The position numbers were made by a program, and so were the translations under genes. From Lophium mytilinum (lineage: Eukaryota > Ascomycota > Dothideomycetes > Mytilinidiales > Mytilinidiaceae): DNA of 64,000 bases. Under the pieces are notes generated by a model. That model had not been told where the DNA came from. It did no database searches and saw only the letters and a program-made list of their open reading frames with translations. Below, in pieces: positions 12,204 to 24,030 of the stretch (the stretch's first letter is position 1; the number at the start of each line of letters is the position of its first letter). The DNA lies in NCBI GenBank assembly GCA_010093605.1, contig MU004182.1, positions 591,032 to 655,031 of the forward strand, read 5' to 3'.

Positions 12204-14736
12204 ATGGCAAACGCAGAGCTATCAGCCCCCGGAAGTAGTGTTTACGCATCCGACACTATGTACGTGGGAGATGGAACCTGGGATTCGTCAAGAAACACTT
12301 TCTTGCTGCCCAATCTGCAAGGCTTAAACCTTGCGACAACACAATACAATGGTCAGTCCCGTCCTATATATACCTCGAGGTTGTCAAACTAACACTCAAA
12401 TTCAGGCATGGGAAATCGATTCAAGAACATGCCCGGCTACCACAGCATCATCAAAGGGCATGCCATCGTCGCCGCTATCACTTTCCTGGGCGTCATACCA
12501 GCAGCTATCTTCATTGCCCGATTTTACCACCGCAATCCTCGCTTAGCTCTACGACTACATATATGGCTCCAAATTCTTACCGTGGCTTTGTCGACAGTGG
12601 TATTCATACTGGGCTTTCAGGCGGTTGGCTTGAAACGAAGCTTGACAAACCCACACCATGGCATAGGTGTTGCAATCTACACCCTCATTCTCATCCAGGC
12701 ATTTGCAGGAGGTTGTATTCATAGGAGCGAGAAGGGAAGAAACCGCACTAAGATACCTCTCAAACTAATGGTAAGAGTCATATCCCGCATATACAAATTG
12801 CAAGCTAATCTTTCAGCTTCACCAATGGTTTGGTCGCGCAATCGCAATCCTCGGTGTCATACAAGTAGCGTTAGGACTAACGCTCTATGGCTCGCCTAAA
12901 ACCTTGTTTATTCTCTACGCCATATGGGGATTCGTCTTACTAGCAGTGTACTTCATTCTTACCTACCGAAATCAACCTGAAATCGGCTTTGACGACCGTG
13001 GAACCTACATCAGCGAACGAACAGAGCGGACGGGCCGGACTCGTGAAGGAAAGCACCGTGGCCTCAAGGCTCTCGCCGGAGCCGGTGTTCTCGGAGCTGG
13101 TTTGGCGGCTTTGAGGAGACGGTCTCGAAGCCGTAGTCGCAGTCGCAGTCGCAGTCGACATGGTCAGGGTAGACCGGACGTCATTGGCTCACATCGCAGT
13201 TCTCGCCACTCCGAATCTTTCGTGGACGAGGAAAAGTATACCGAAGACGGTCATCGTGGCGAAAAGCGGACGTGGAGGGATCGTTTATTGGGAGTTGCTG
13301 CAGCCGGTGGTGCAATTGCTGCCGTGCGAGGTCTGATGGGACGCAAGAAACGCGATGATGATCACCTGAGCGACGTGAGCTACGGCCGACCACTTGGCGG
13401 AAACCACACTGTCAGCCAAACCGATCTGAGTAGGATCGAAGAAGGACTACCTCCAGAATCACCTGCCAATGATAGGCGACGCAGATATGAGGAACATAGC
13501 AACATCCCGCCTGCTGTGTTGACTGGAAGCCCACTTCGACAGACTCACCGGCCGCGCAGAAGCGAAATCTCCGAGGACTCCTACGACAGCAGGACTAGTT
13601 ATAGTGGTGAAGATGCTCGGCATGACGGTGGCGCGGGTGGTAGTGGAGGTCATGGCGTGCGGAACGGGATCCTTGGTCTCGGTGTGCTTGGCTTTGCTAG
13701 ACACAAGTGGAACCAGCGGAAGAACAAGAGAGACGAGGAACGAGTTGAAGCTATGAGACAAGAGGAGATTGAAAAAGAACGCATAGCTCGAGCAAACAGT
13801 AATCGGAGACACTATACCGGAGACGGTGCCCCTGGTCGAAGAGGCAGCCGAAGAGGCAGTCGGCCTCCACCCCCCGAATCCTCGGTGGGCGATTACACGG
13901 ACATAACCGGGACTAATCCAGCACTCTCCCGACACAACCTACCACCACCGCCTATGAACTTTCCGGGAAGCAGGACCAATGTTACAAACCCACAAATGTC
14001 ATCAGGAGGCTTAGCCATGCCACCACCACCCCACGATCCCTACGGCGTTCTTCACGATTCAGGATCGGAAGCCTATACATCAGCAGGTGGCGGCCGTCAC
14101 CACCGTCATCATGCCGGCCGCGATGCCGCATTAGCTGCTGGAGCTGGCGGACTCGCAGGCGCGGCTGTGGCATCATCTTCTCGTCCAGGCCGCAATGAGA
14201 GCCGACGTCGAAGCAGCAACAGCGGGAGCGTAGCATCTCCACCAGTGTCGGTAAAGGTTAAGATGCACAACGACGGACGGCACGTGACCTTGCGACGATT
14301 AGGCGAAGAAGAAGCGGCGGCGGAACGAGAGCGAAAGCGGAGGAATAATAGGGGTGGCAGCGTGAGCTCGCTGAGCAATACTGGTGATGAGCGGTGGCGG
14401 CGCACGGAGGCAATGGAAGCAGCACAGGCTCGTCAAGAGCAACAACAACAGCAGCAGCAAGCACCTATCCGCATGCCCGAGCCAACGATACCAGGCCCTC
14501 CCCCGTTACCTCCTCCACCTCAAATGTCGCTTGCTTCTCAGGAGACGTTCATACCGCCTCCCCCTCCGCCCATACCGGCCGCTGCTGCGAGTGGGATGAG
14601 TAGTCCGCCAGGAACGCAAACGTATGGAACGGAAACAGACGTCAGCAATTACGATAGTAATCGTAGGAGGCGGCGGGCGGAGAGGGCACAGGCGAAGCTA
14701 GCAAGGGGAAGCGGCAGTCGTGTCGAGTTCTCTTGA
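12204..14736 (+). CDS. Cytochrome b561-domain protein with long RS-rich disordered tail
   Basis: Three exons, 12204-12351, 12406-12770 and 12817-14736, joined by GT-AG introns of 54 and 46 bp, give 810 residues. Residues about 60-230 hold five hydrophobic helices with the four histidine contexts of the b561 core: KGHAIV, LRLHIWL, NPHHGIG and LHQWFGR. These are expected to ligand two haems and move electrons across a membrane. There is no DOMON domain. After the last helix comes a roughly 570-residue tail: an RSRSRSRS tract, two glycine/alanine-rich GVLGAG-type segments that look like weak hydrophobic or amyloid-like patches, a coiled-coil-prone basic stretch (ERVEAMRQEEIEKERIAR), glutamine runs and polyproline (PPLPPPPQ). 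This architecture is common to uncharacterised Pezizomycotina proteins. The tail's role is unknown. Confidence 0.82.
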
Positions 14737-17640
14737 GCTTTGTTCCCGCTGTGACTGTCGATGTTTGCATGAAAAAAGGGCTATGGGTGTACGGTAATTG
14801 GGTTAGTCGTTTTCCGCAAGGTATTGCGGGGGTGTCCGGGATCACGATGGGTGTTTGGCATGGCATATGGGAGCAAGGTGTTTGGAGGTTCTTTGTGTAA
14901 GGCTGGAATTCCTCTAGGTGGCCAGCCTTGCGGTTGCCACTAGTCATGCTTTTCCCACGGATGAGGTTGAGAAAAGGTACGCAGCCGGGGTGGACATACA
15001 TGCCTCCGTAGATATGTACAAATCTGGACGAATCATTTGCACGCTCAACGTCTGATGTGGCGATACGCGAGCACATCAGCGGACCACATGCCGTCTCTTG
15101 GCGGCTCCTTGCCTCTTCCAAGGTTTTCTGGGGTGATGCGCGAGGTGGAACGCTTATTCCCGATGCCTCTTCACCGATCCTCGCCTACACAAAGTCATGA
15201 TACCTATGACTCTGCTCACATATAAACGACTGGTGCCCGGCGCTGAGTCTGAATTTCCTCTACTCCACATAGCTGTCGTTCGACGGTATAATAATTCGGC
15301 CCGGGAGACGACCGGGAACCAACATCGGACATTTGTCGTGCAGGCAGCGGGAGATCCACCCTCGCTCCCGAGCAGGACCCTTTGCATTCACGATGGCGCC
15401 ATATTCCCGGTCCTCTGCACGAGACGTCACGGCAAAACGCTCTCCCGGCCTGTCAGCGACAGCCTCGAGGCCCGCAATTGCTAGCTTCGCGATACCTTCG
15501 CTATCCCACACCCTCTACCACTCGGCGGCTTTTCCACCGAAACGCCGTCGGTGCATCTCGACGCCTCTCTCGTGGCCAGGGCAAATACAGCAGCTGGAAC
15601 CGACCAAACCCGCCAAGTTGCGGAGCTGTCGCCGGCCAGGTCGGTGCTATCATTCGAGGTTCGGAGCGGCGCTTCTCGCGGATGCGGAGCATATCACTAA
15701 TACTCGAAAGCCCCATTATTCGCGAGAATGTGGGTGACAGCGTCCGACAAAGGCCCTTCAGCGGAGGAGGGGGATGAGTATATATACTCTGCCTTATTCG
15801 GACGTCCCACGAGGTTCATCGTGGCCACAACCACTCGCACAGTCGACTCGACTCCCGAGACTCGCACCCGACCCCGTATTCTATGACGAAGGCGGCTGAA
15901 CTATTTCACTACGCCTCAGCGCGAGCACATAACTATCCCAACGTCGCCTTCCCCGAGTCTACACCGAGTTGCACACTCGCTCAACGACACGACAGACTGG
16001 GCAACTGCAGCGCCTGCCTACCCGTGCCATCTCGGCTCTGCCAGCTGAACAGTGGACGCGCGGGGGCAGCAAGGTTTGCGCTTGCGGAAGCTGATGCATC
16101 CATACGAGGCAGACTGAGCTGCTCACGGTCGGCCGAGCCAGAAAACGGGAGGAAGGCCGTCGACGACGGGGCTCCTGGGATGCCTCAGACGGAGACTTTG
16201 ACCCAAAGTCGGAAGAGTCCTGCTCTAGAGCGCTTGAGACAGAACGAACAGCCACCCGGACCACTGGAATGGAGTCGCAGAAGCCATGACGGCAGATGCC
16301 GGGGCCACAAAGCTAGATGGTTCACCTTCCCCTTATCTGCTAATAAACCGATCGCATTGACGCGACGCGGAAAAAACGTACCGGACTCGTAGCCGCCCAC
16401 CATCGTCAAAAGGCCTGGAAGCTCGGGAGAAAAATTATCTAATTAGCGTCCGCCAGGCCCGACTCTCCGCGACCGTCCGCCCGCCATGCACGCCATGTCC
16501 GCGATAGCAATACGGCTCGATATGGGCGGCGGCCCAGCGTCATTTGCAAGCCTCTCTCCAGGGTCTTTTTTCGGGCGAACCGCGGTCTGGCGCGTGGGCA
16601 TGCGGATCGCGACTAGCAACAACCTTACTTGATACACGTCGCATCATTCGGAAGCCATCTCTGCGGCTTCGATCGGCAAAGTGGACTGAGATTTCGGGAG
16701 ATGTCCGGTTCTTCTCAGGGTCTCAGGGCAACGGGCGGCGCCAGCAGCAGCAGCAATGACAGCACGAGATGACGACGCGGGGGTCCGACGGGCACTACGG
16801 GCACTGGCACTGGCAGGCGTTGCACGAGGCGTGGGCGAGACGTGGGCGACGGCGACGGCGATGGCGACGGCGAGGGTGAGGGTGTGAGGGTGTGGCGGTG
16901 GGAGTGCAGCCCATCGCACAGGAGGACCGCGCGGGCGGATGGAGCAGCATGGAGCAGCCTCAGAGGGATAGACGCGACGCGCATCGTGGCCTTTTTCGGG
17001 GTCCTGGGGTCGTCGCTCTGCCGGCAGCACTTGGAATATCGATGAGGGCTCCCGGGGCCATGTGGGCGGTGAGAAAGGAGGCGCAACGGGTAAACGCTGG
17101 GCGGTGCAAGGCCTGGCAAGTGGCATTTCACAGCCCTCCACAGCGTAACGGCGCTCTTGGTCTTCGAGACGGCCCCCCCAGGAACCGTCTCCGCAGCCCA
17201 CCATTGGTCCGCGATCCGCCGACCACGAAACGCGGTAGGGTGCTGGAGGTGCTGTAGGCTGCTGTAGGGCTTGCAGTCTGGCCCGCTTCGGTCTCACTCC
17301 CGCCATTGTCCGCGAGCGGGCAGGCGCTGCAGCGCTGTGGCCACGCCAGCGATGGCTCTGCATGTCTTGGACAACATGCTGGTCCAGGGCCACAGGGCAT
17401 ATTTGCACTAGCACCTTAGCACCAAGGGCGATGCTAGGCAGGGTTGTGTGGGTCCGCCAAATCGTTCATCGCGACCAGTATCATGCCTCGCGCGAATGCC
17501 CTGCACCCTTCTTGCCCCATTCACTGTCCTTTTGTCCAGCCCTATTATTTGACCCTCGCCCTCAGAGGCCATGCGTTCCGTCAGACGCTGCATGCTGTTG
17601 ACGGGACTTGGGCCCCATACTCCGAACTTCCTCTGCGACC
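14737..17640. other. Long intergenic region upstream of the Zn2Cys6 regulator
   Basis: About 2.9 kb with no gene I can support. The right part (from about 16.4 kb) is GC-rich and carries simple repeats (cagcag near 16742, ggcgacggcgac near 16847). Open frames on both strands here (for example minus 16644-17414) are low-complexity and lack recognisable domains. Long promoters and long 5' untranslated regions are usual for fungal zinc-cluster regulators of carbon use, so this is probably regulatory DNA of the downstream gene. Confidence 0.45.
16843..16898. repeat. GC-rich hexanucleotide simple repeat
   Basis: An imperfect run of ggcgac units that grades into ggtgag units. It lies about 750 bp upstream of the zinc-cluster gene and creates spurious open frames on both strands. 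Confidence 0.8.
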
Positions 17641-20020
17641 ATGTCTTCGACCTCGTCCATCACCACCCCTCCCGTCAAGCGAGCCTGCGACAGGTGCGTT
17701 GTCATTGCTGTTGTCCCCTCCCAGCACTCCCCGCTCACCATGTCACAGCTGTCACCGTCGGAAGGTGCGGTGCATTGGCGAAGGCACTAATCCGTGCAAA
17801 AACTGCATCTCAGCCGGCCTGACGTGTACCTACAATGCCATTCCGCAGAAGAAAGGCCCCAAGGGCAGCCGCGCAAAGGTCCTGTCCGAGCTGCGAGAGA
17901 CCCAGAGGCAGTCTCATCTCGCCAGCGGCTACTCTCCCGATTTGAGCTTCGATGGACGTCCGCTGCCGACGTCATTTGCACGTACCCCGGGCCTGCTTCC
18001 TCCTGGCCTGGTGGAGAGCTGCATCGACTTCTTCTTCTCCAACCTGTACCCTTCTCAGCCTATTCTGCAGCGCCAGCGCCTCCAGGACTCCGTCATGAGC
18101 ATGGACCAGAATGCTGGCTCCTACTGTATGATTGTGGCCCTCTGCGCCTATGTTATGATCCAGTCGAACATGAGCGTGCCTCCTACCGTCCACATGCATC
18201 CGGAGATGAGCCACATGCCGGTCATTAGTTTGGGCATCACTTTGCTCGAGGAAGCTGTGCGCGTTCGGAAGGGGCATGAATACGCTGAGAACCCCTCCAC
18301 CACCGCCATCGTCACCTCTTTCTTCTTCTACGGGAGTTACTTCTGCCTAGACAAGGACAACAGCGCGTGGTTCCACTTGCGAGAGGCGACTACCATGGCC
18401 CAGCTCATTGGCATGCATGACGAGGGGACCTACAAGACGGCAGACACTGTCGAATGTGCCAATAGACGGCGCATTTACTGGCTTCTAATCATTACTGAAA
18501 GGTTCGCGGCCCTTGCTATTTACTCACCACCCACCGCACGAAGATGCCAGAGCCGTCGAAACGCGTTTTCTAACTGAAAGCTAGGGCATATGCGCTCCAC
18601 AAGCACCGTCCTGTGACCCTTCACGCGACCATTCACCCGCCCTCTCTCGACGAAGACCCCTCGGATAGCATGGCTCTCTCCGGGTTCCTACAGCTGCTAG
18701 ACCTTTACAAGCCCTTCGACGATTCATTCATCGCCCTCTGGAACAAGACGACGCCGAGTGGCACTGGTGGTGCTAACCCTTCATGGCTCGCCTCTCTGCA
18801 AGTTCAGCTGCAAGAAATGCTTCCTGCATACCTCGATTGCACGGAAATCCAGGCTGCAGATCTTCGCGTTACGCAGCAATGGCTCAGGACGGTTGTTTGG
18901 CAGCTGTGCGTCAGTCAGGGCTTTGTGAGCAGCCTGGCGACCGACCCCGGCATGACCTTCAAATACCCAATTGAGATTTCGAATGATCTGCTTAGCATGA
19001 CGCAGCATATCTCACAGCAGGCGATGGAGGTGCATGGCGTGGGACTCGTATGTTGACTTGAGATTTCAATTTCACTCCCGCACAACCTCCCTAATCGCAT
19101 TCGATCTCCCAAAAAAGCAACCTGTCAGAAGCTCCCCAACAATCGCAACAGAATTCTATGAAGGTTTGGGCTAACACCAACAGATCGAAAAACTCTTCGA
19201 CATCTCCTGCTGCCTCACCGACGTCATCGCCGTCATCCCCTTCTCCCCGACAACCTTCTCCATGGGCCCGCGCGACTTCCTCTCCCGCTTCGTCGCCCTG
19301 ATCTCGACCCTCCGCAACGGCCAAACCCGCTACGCGCCGCTCCTCCACGCCAAAATCAACGACGTCCTCCCCAACCTCAACATTCCCGTGCCGCCCATCC
19401 ACCCCAACCCGGCACTCCAAATCGCACCCCACCCGCACTCCGTCTCGTCCAGCGTCTCCAGCGCCAGCATTCCCGAATACAAGTTGCCCGCGCAAGCCCT
19501 CAACATGCCCGGCACCTCCGGCGACCTGATGCGCCAGCTGCAATCGCAGATCTCCGCCCAAGGCGGGCCGCTCCGCCAGCAACAACAACAAGCCGCCTCC
19601 CTCCTGCCCCCCTCCTCCCGCATCGAGGACATGTCCCTCTACGACTCTTCCGCCCCGCACAGCACCCACTCCGCCTCGGCACCCGCCTCCCACGAAGCGA
19701 CCCCCATCCCGGGCGGCGCGGCGGCTGGGGGCGCCTATGATTCGAGTCCCGGTAGCTCGCTCGGCCACCACGGGCACCATCCCCAGGCGCATGGCGGCCA
19801 CGGGCACCATCTGCAGCCGCAGCCGCATATGGGCGCGGGGATGCCGTATGAGCTCAGCCCGAGCATGCGGTTCCAGACCTTTGGGGTGGGGGCCGCGATG
19901 GGGTTTCAGGGCGAGCAGGGCGCGGATGAGCAGGGCAGGCATGCGAGGGGGCATCAGCAGCAGCCCGGGCCGCCGGGGGCGGCGGGGCAGCATGGGGGCG
20001 GGTATCAGGGGGCGCAATGA
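17641..20020 (+). CDS. Zn2Cys6 transcription factor, AmyR/COL-26/BglR-like
   Basis: Four exons, 17641-17693, 17749-18501, 18585-19047 and 19184-20020, give 701 residues. The first intron falls inside the DNA-binding domain, so unspliced reading hides the true start. Spliced, Cys16, 19, 26, 34, 37 and 44 form the C6 zinc cluster (RACDSCHRRKVRC, then NPCKNC and LTCTY), followed by the linker AIPQKKGPKGSRAK. The fungal_trans middle homology region runs from about 100 to 400 (ITERAYALHKHRPVTL spans the second splice). The C-terminus is rich in Gln, His, Gly and Pro. The linker and the ERAYAL motif recall the AmyR/COL-26/BglR group that controls starch, maltose and glucose-sensing genes; that assignment is from memory of family sequences and is moderate. 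No starch or sugar gene lies beside it. Third intron: 136 bp, 19048-19183. Confidence 0.85.
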
Positions 20021-20090
20021 CAATGATTTTCTTGTGCGTGTGTGGGGGGGATGGAGATGCGTTGCGGAGCACATGCGTGTGTTTGTGTGT

Positions 20091-20111
20091 GAGAGAGAGA
20101 GAGAGAGAGAG
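20091..20111. repeat. (GA)n microsatellite in the 3' flank of the regulator gene
   Basis: A run of ten GA units preceded by a short GT-rich stretch, about 75 bp beyond the stop codon of the zinc-cluster gene. It probably lies in the 3' untranslated region and is likely length-variable between strains. Confidence 0.85.
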
Positions 20112-20950
20112 CTATTTTAGAGAATTCGGCTCAGCGCATTGAATCACTGGGCGAGACGAGAAAGGATCGTTGAAGAGCCCTGTGCGAGAGGAAGAGATGG
20201 CATTGTTTGATTGGGTCTACTACTATCAAAAGAAGCTGGGGTGTGCAAGCTTTCTGGCATTTAACGATGCTGGGGTTCTCGAAGAGAAAACGAGGCGGCT
20301 CCGGACGATTCCTACAACGAACACGATTACGTCACGATTAAAGCTGACCAGACACCCCCGTCAACGGATCCTAGTACCTGCCAAAAGAAGAGGAAAGCGA
20401 GGAAGCGAACGAGGGAGCAAAACAACCGTTTCAGCCACGGCAGTCGTTATAGGCGTAAGCGAGTGGCGCATCCGCAAAATGCCCAGGCCAGGCCCCCAGC
20501 AAGGGGTGGCGGGCGGGCAGGCCGTTGGTGTTGCGGCTGATGAGGCTGAGGCGCGAAGGATCCGCGAGGCTGAGTTGTCCGTGTGGAGAACAGACAGGCT
20601 TTCGCCACCCACCAAGAAGACAGGTTGGTTTCGCATAAACGTCGGTTACAGAGAAAACCAAAGATAGAAACACGGGTCTGTGGGTATTGGGTGGGTGCAT
20701 ACACGAAACATTTTCCTTTGTGTTCTTCTGTATTGGGTGGCTGTCTGAACTGTCAAAATTTTCATCACTCGCAAGGCGTTTTTACTCTTTTTAGATCGGC
20801 GTGCTGCATTTGCGGAGGTGGGCGGGAGGTTAGCTTGCTATTCGTTTTTTCACCGCCGGGGGCTCAAAACGGAATCACGATTGTAGGGGAAATCGATTTT
20901 CCTGTCCTGGTACTGGATATTGCATATGCCCGTGGTTCAACCTTTCGTCG

Positions 20951-21200
20951 TTTGGTGTAACTCGGTGGAACGTCGGGCGTGAGAGGCAATGGATATCTTG
21001 GTTGTTGGGTCCCCTTTCCCTTGCCGTATGGTGCAATCCGGTAGATAGTCGGGCGTAAGAGGCGATGAGGGGAAATGGATTATCTGACACGTTGGTGCAA
21101 TCCAGTAGAAGGCGGGTGTGAGAGGAGCTGCATTCCTTGTGGTTGTTGGTCCATTCCCGTGTCGGTTGATGCAACTCGGCAGATATTCGGACGTGAGAAG
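20951..21200. repeat. Degenerate minisatellite, four units of 64-77 bp
   Basis: Four diverged copies start near 20952, 21029, 21093 and 21167. Each begins with a version of tggtgcaatccgg, then a gtagat-like word, then cgggcgtgagagg. Units one and three also share ggttgttgg. Spacings of about 77, 64 and 74 bp show it is not coding (not multiples of three). No function known. Confidence 0.65.
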
Positions 21201-23842
21201 AAAATATTAGTTACTGCCCATGTCGTCAGTTCTCATGTGGGCGCAGCTATCGCAATCCGGGCGATCCGGGAAAATGGAGAAGATGTAGTCATGGAGAATG
21301 AGATCGGCTTCCGAGCACAAAAGCGGTCTCGAACTCCTTTTCTCCATCTCAGATCTCAGTGATTTGCATCATCGGGCATTTTTCCGACGTTGGAGTATTC
21401 TCGGCGCTGGCGGGCTGATTGGACGGGACCCCTTCGTGCCAAGCGCGGCACTCGATACGGCTGTGGCGGCCAGAGATCAACGGCTGTGGATACGACCGGG
21501 ATCTTGTCGAATCGTCAGCGGGGGTTGGCCGACGATCTTGCCGGCCAACACGTCCGTTTGCAGTATCAACCGAATACGAGATTTCGAAATTGTAAACTGC
21601 TGCCGCGATCGGCGGTGTGGCCTGAGATTTCAGCCTCGGCACATTTGCTTTGGCTGTGAATGTGAATGTGGAAGCCTGGAGCGATGCGATCTGAGGGGAA
21701 GTGGTTCCCCAGACTGGGCGATCCTCGGTAACGTGAATACGGGTAGCATCGGAAAATCGCATGTGCTTGAGTGCTGAAAAAGGGTCCTGCTGGTTGTTTT
21801 GATCCATTCGCGACCTCGGGAACGCTTTAGGCGAACTCTCTCAACGAGGTCAAACACGCGAGCCAAAAATAGTTACCCCTTGTGGGGGTTAACGTGACTA
21901 TTGAATTCCTACCATACGTACCTTGAGGATTGCCCTTGTTTGCGCGTCATGGACGTACCCAGGATCGACGCGTCCAGAGCGATGTTGAGTACGTAAGCTT
22001 AGAGAGCCCGTACGTCAGTGCCGCAGTCGAATCCATGGAAGCGATCAAGATCGGGAAAAGGAAATACCTGGGAAAATGTACTTGCCAAGACGTCCAAATC
22101 TGATATGTGGTCTTGGCCAGCCAGTAAAACTGTGGGGATAGGCGCGCGTCACATCCATAGCCTCGCGTCCAGGCGTGCCAGGGTGATCGGGAAGATCGCG
22201 AAGATGGATGCGCACAAGATCTGCGGCATGTATGGGAACCCCATACGACCGGATGCGCGGAGGGGCCTGTTACCGTTGGCGGTGAGCGTTTCGGCAGTTG
22301 GATTACGATCATGTCAAGCATTTCTGTCCGGACGGAAGACTTACGCCCTATCCCTGTCCGTTGACGTTGGTTGTGGCCGTGTTTGTTTTTCTGGATTGCT
22401 TGACCGTAAAAGTCATCTGCACGGCGGAATCTTGAGTTCGCCAATCACACGTGGTAAGAATGGGGAAGCTAGAGTTGAATCAGGATGGCAATCTAATCTT
22501 GCGTCTTTTTGCACATGGAAATGGTTGACAGTGCAGGAGTGGCTGAAACCGTCACGACGGTACAGTGCTGAAGCCGCCTCAGAGAACCCAATAGCGGCAT
22601 GCAGAAGGATTCCAGGCCATGCAAGCGTGCAATAATTAGGCCGGGAGACAGCCTGGCGCCAACTCTGAATGCACCGCATTGTTCGCATCATCTTCGAGTT
22701 GAGGGGGTTCTGCATCCTCCTCAGTGGATTGAGGGATTTTGAGGTTAAGAAATTGGCTCGCGGTGGGGGATTTTCCTTGGTTCTCAGCCTGAGCTCGTCT
22801 CTATCCCGCTTTTTGAGGCTTTATTGACACTTTGATTTCGTACGAAGGGAACCACGGTCGTAACGTGGGCAAGAGTGGCATCAGGAACACGCACCTTTCC
22901 GCATTGGCCCTGGCTTCATGCGATGTCTTTCCAAGGGCAGATCTGCAGCGTTAGTGATGCATAGCAAGTGGTTGCATGCGTCCCGAAAAGTTTGCATGGC
23001 AAGTGGTTGCGTGCCGTCTTGGATATTTTGCGCAGTCAGCCAATGTGGTGGCTGGGAGCGCGACTGCAACACCATGACCATGACATCGTGTATAGAGACG
23101 GCGGCGCAGGCGGAGGCGTCGCCGACTTACTCGTAGCTCCCGCAAGGCCGCGCCTGTCAAGTGTCCGCCACAAGCCCGCCAGGCTGCCCGGAGCAGCGGT
23201 TCGGCAGATGGGACCCGTAGGCCTCCCCTGGCGTGGCGTTAGGGCGTGCATTGCAGATTAGAGTTGGAGCCAGTAGAAGCTGTCAAGGCTGCAAGCGGTA
23301 AGCCGTGGCGCTGGCGGAGAGACGTGGCAGGGAGTCCCCGTATCGAGGCCGCGGCGAGAAGTTGTGCCTGAAGATGATCCGGTGACGGCGCTAGTCTAGA
23401 GAAGGAGACGAAGATGCTCATACAAGAACGCTGCTTTTGCCTGCAGCCACCGTATTGCTTCTTGAATGCACCTGCTACAGCACACGGCCTTATTGATAGA
23501 GGGCTCACACCCTATCAATGGCTGGTCAGAGTCTTGAAGTGCGTTGTGTGGTCGCATCGTGAACGGAAGTGAAGGAAAAAACAACGTACCAGTTCCTAAC
23601 GCGGTATGGCACGGCGGTAAGATTATATTGGTGAGGTGGCTGGACGGTATCTCCCGTACGCAGACCGGCAAACCTTCCCCCATCCTCCGCCTCGACCTCC
23701 GCCTCAACCTCGCCCACCCTGCGTTGGACATCAAAAGTGGTGAAGAAAGGCGAGGAGGCAGCACTGGAGAGGGCAGCTCGCCGGAGGTTGCCATATTCCA
23801 GCGCGCACGGGCCCGCGCCTGGTGCATCTGCTGCATCTCTTA

Positions 23843-24030
23843 CTATGGTATCAGGCGTATCTTTTGTATGTGGGGATTGTGGCGCTTTAATTTCGGAACG
23901 CGCACGGTTACGCGGTAAAGCAGATGCTGAAGAGTTGATTGGTGACAGGCCTTGTATTGGTCTGTGTTTTGATCCCCTGTTGCTGACGTGCCTCGGTCTC
24001 CACATACAAAAGATACGCCTGATACCATAG
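23843..24030. mobile_element. 188-bp MITE, Tc1/mariner-type (TA target duplication)
   Basis: Positions 23843-23873 and 24000-24030 are perfect 31-bp inverted repeats beginning CTATGGTATCAGGCGT. The element is flanked on both sides by TA (23841-23842 and 24031-24032), the target duplication of the Tc1/mariner superfamily (in fungi Fot1/Pogo types). The 126-bp interior has no coding capacity, so it is a non-autonomous element that needs a transposase from elsewhere. Perfect ends and the lack of RIP-type decay suggest recent movement. Confidence 0.85.

Noticed and set aside
16644-17414. 256-codon open frame on the minus strand upstream of the zinc-cluster gene
   Set aside because: Composed of Ser/Pro/Ala low-complexity caused by GC-rich simple repeats; no domain, and other long frames overlap it on both strands.
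17444-17640. Longer N-terminus for the zinc-cluster protein read through from 17444
   Set aside because: It reads across an intron (17694-17748) and would replace the first zinc-cluster cysteine with unrelated sequence; the spliced start at 17641 gives a perfect C6 motif.
19091-20074. 327-codon minus-strand frame opposite the zinc-cluster gene tail
   Set aside because: Antisense shadow of a GC-rich Gln/His/Gly coding region; no family resemblance.
21349-21807. 152-codon minus-strand frame with ATG start (MDQNNQQDPFSALKHMRFSD)
   Set aside because: The N-terminus looks protein-like but there is no domain, no splice support and no neighbour logic; kept as a weak possibility only.
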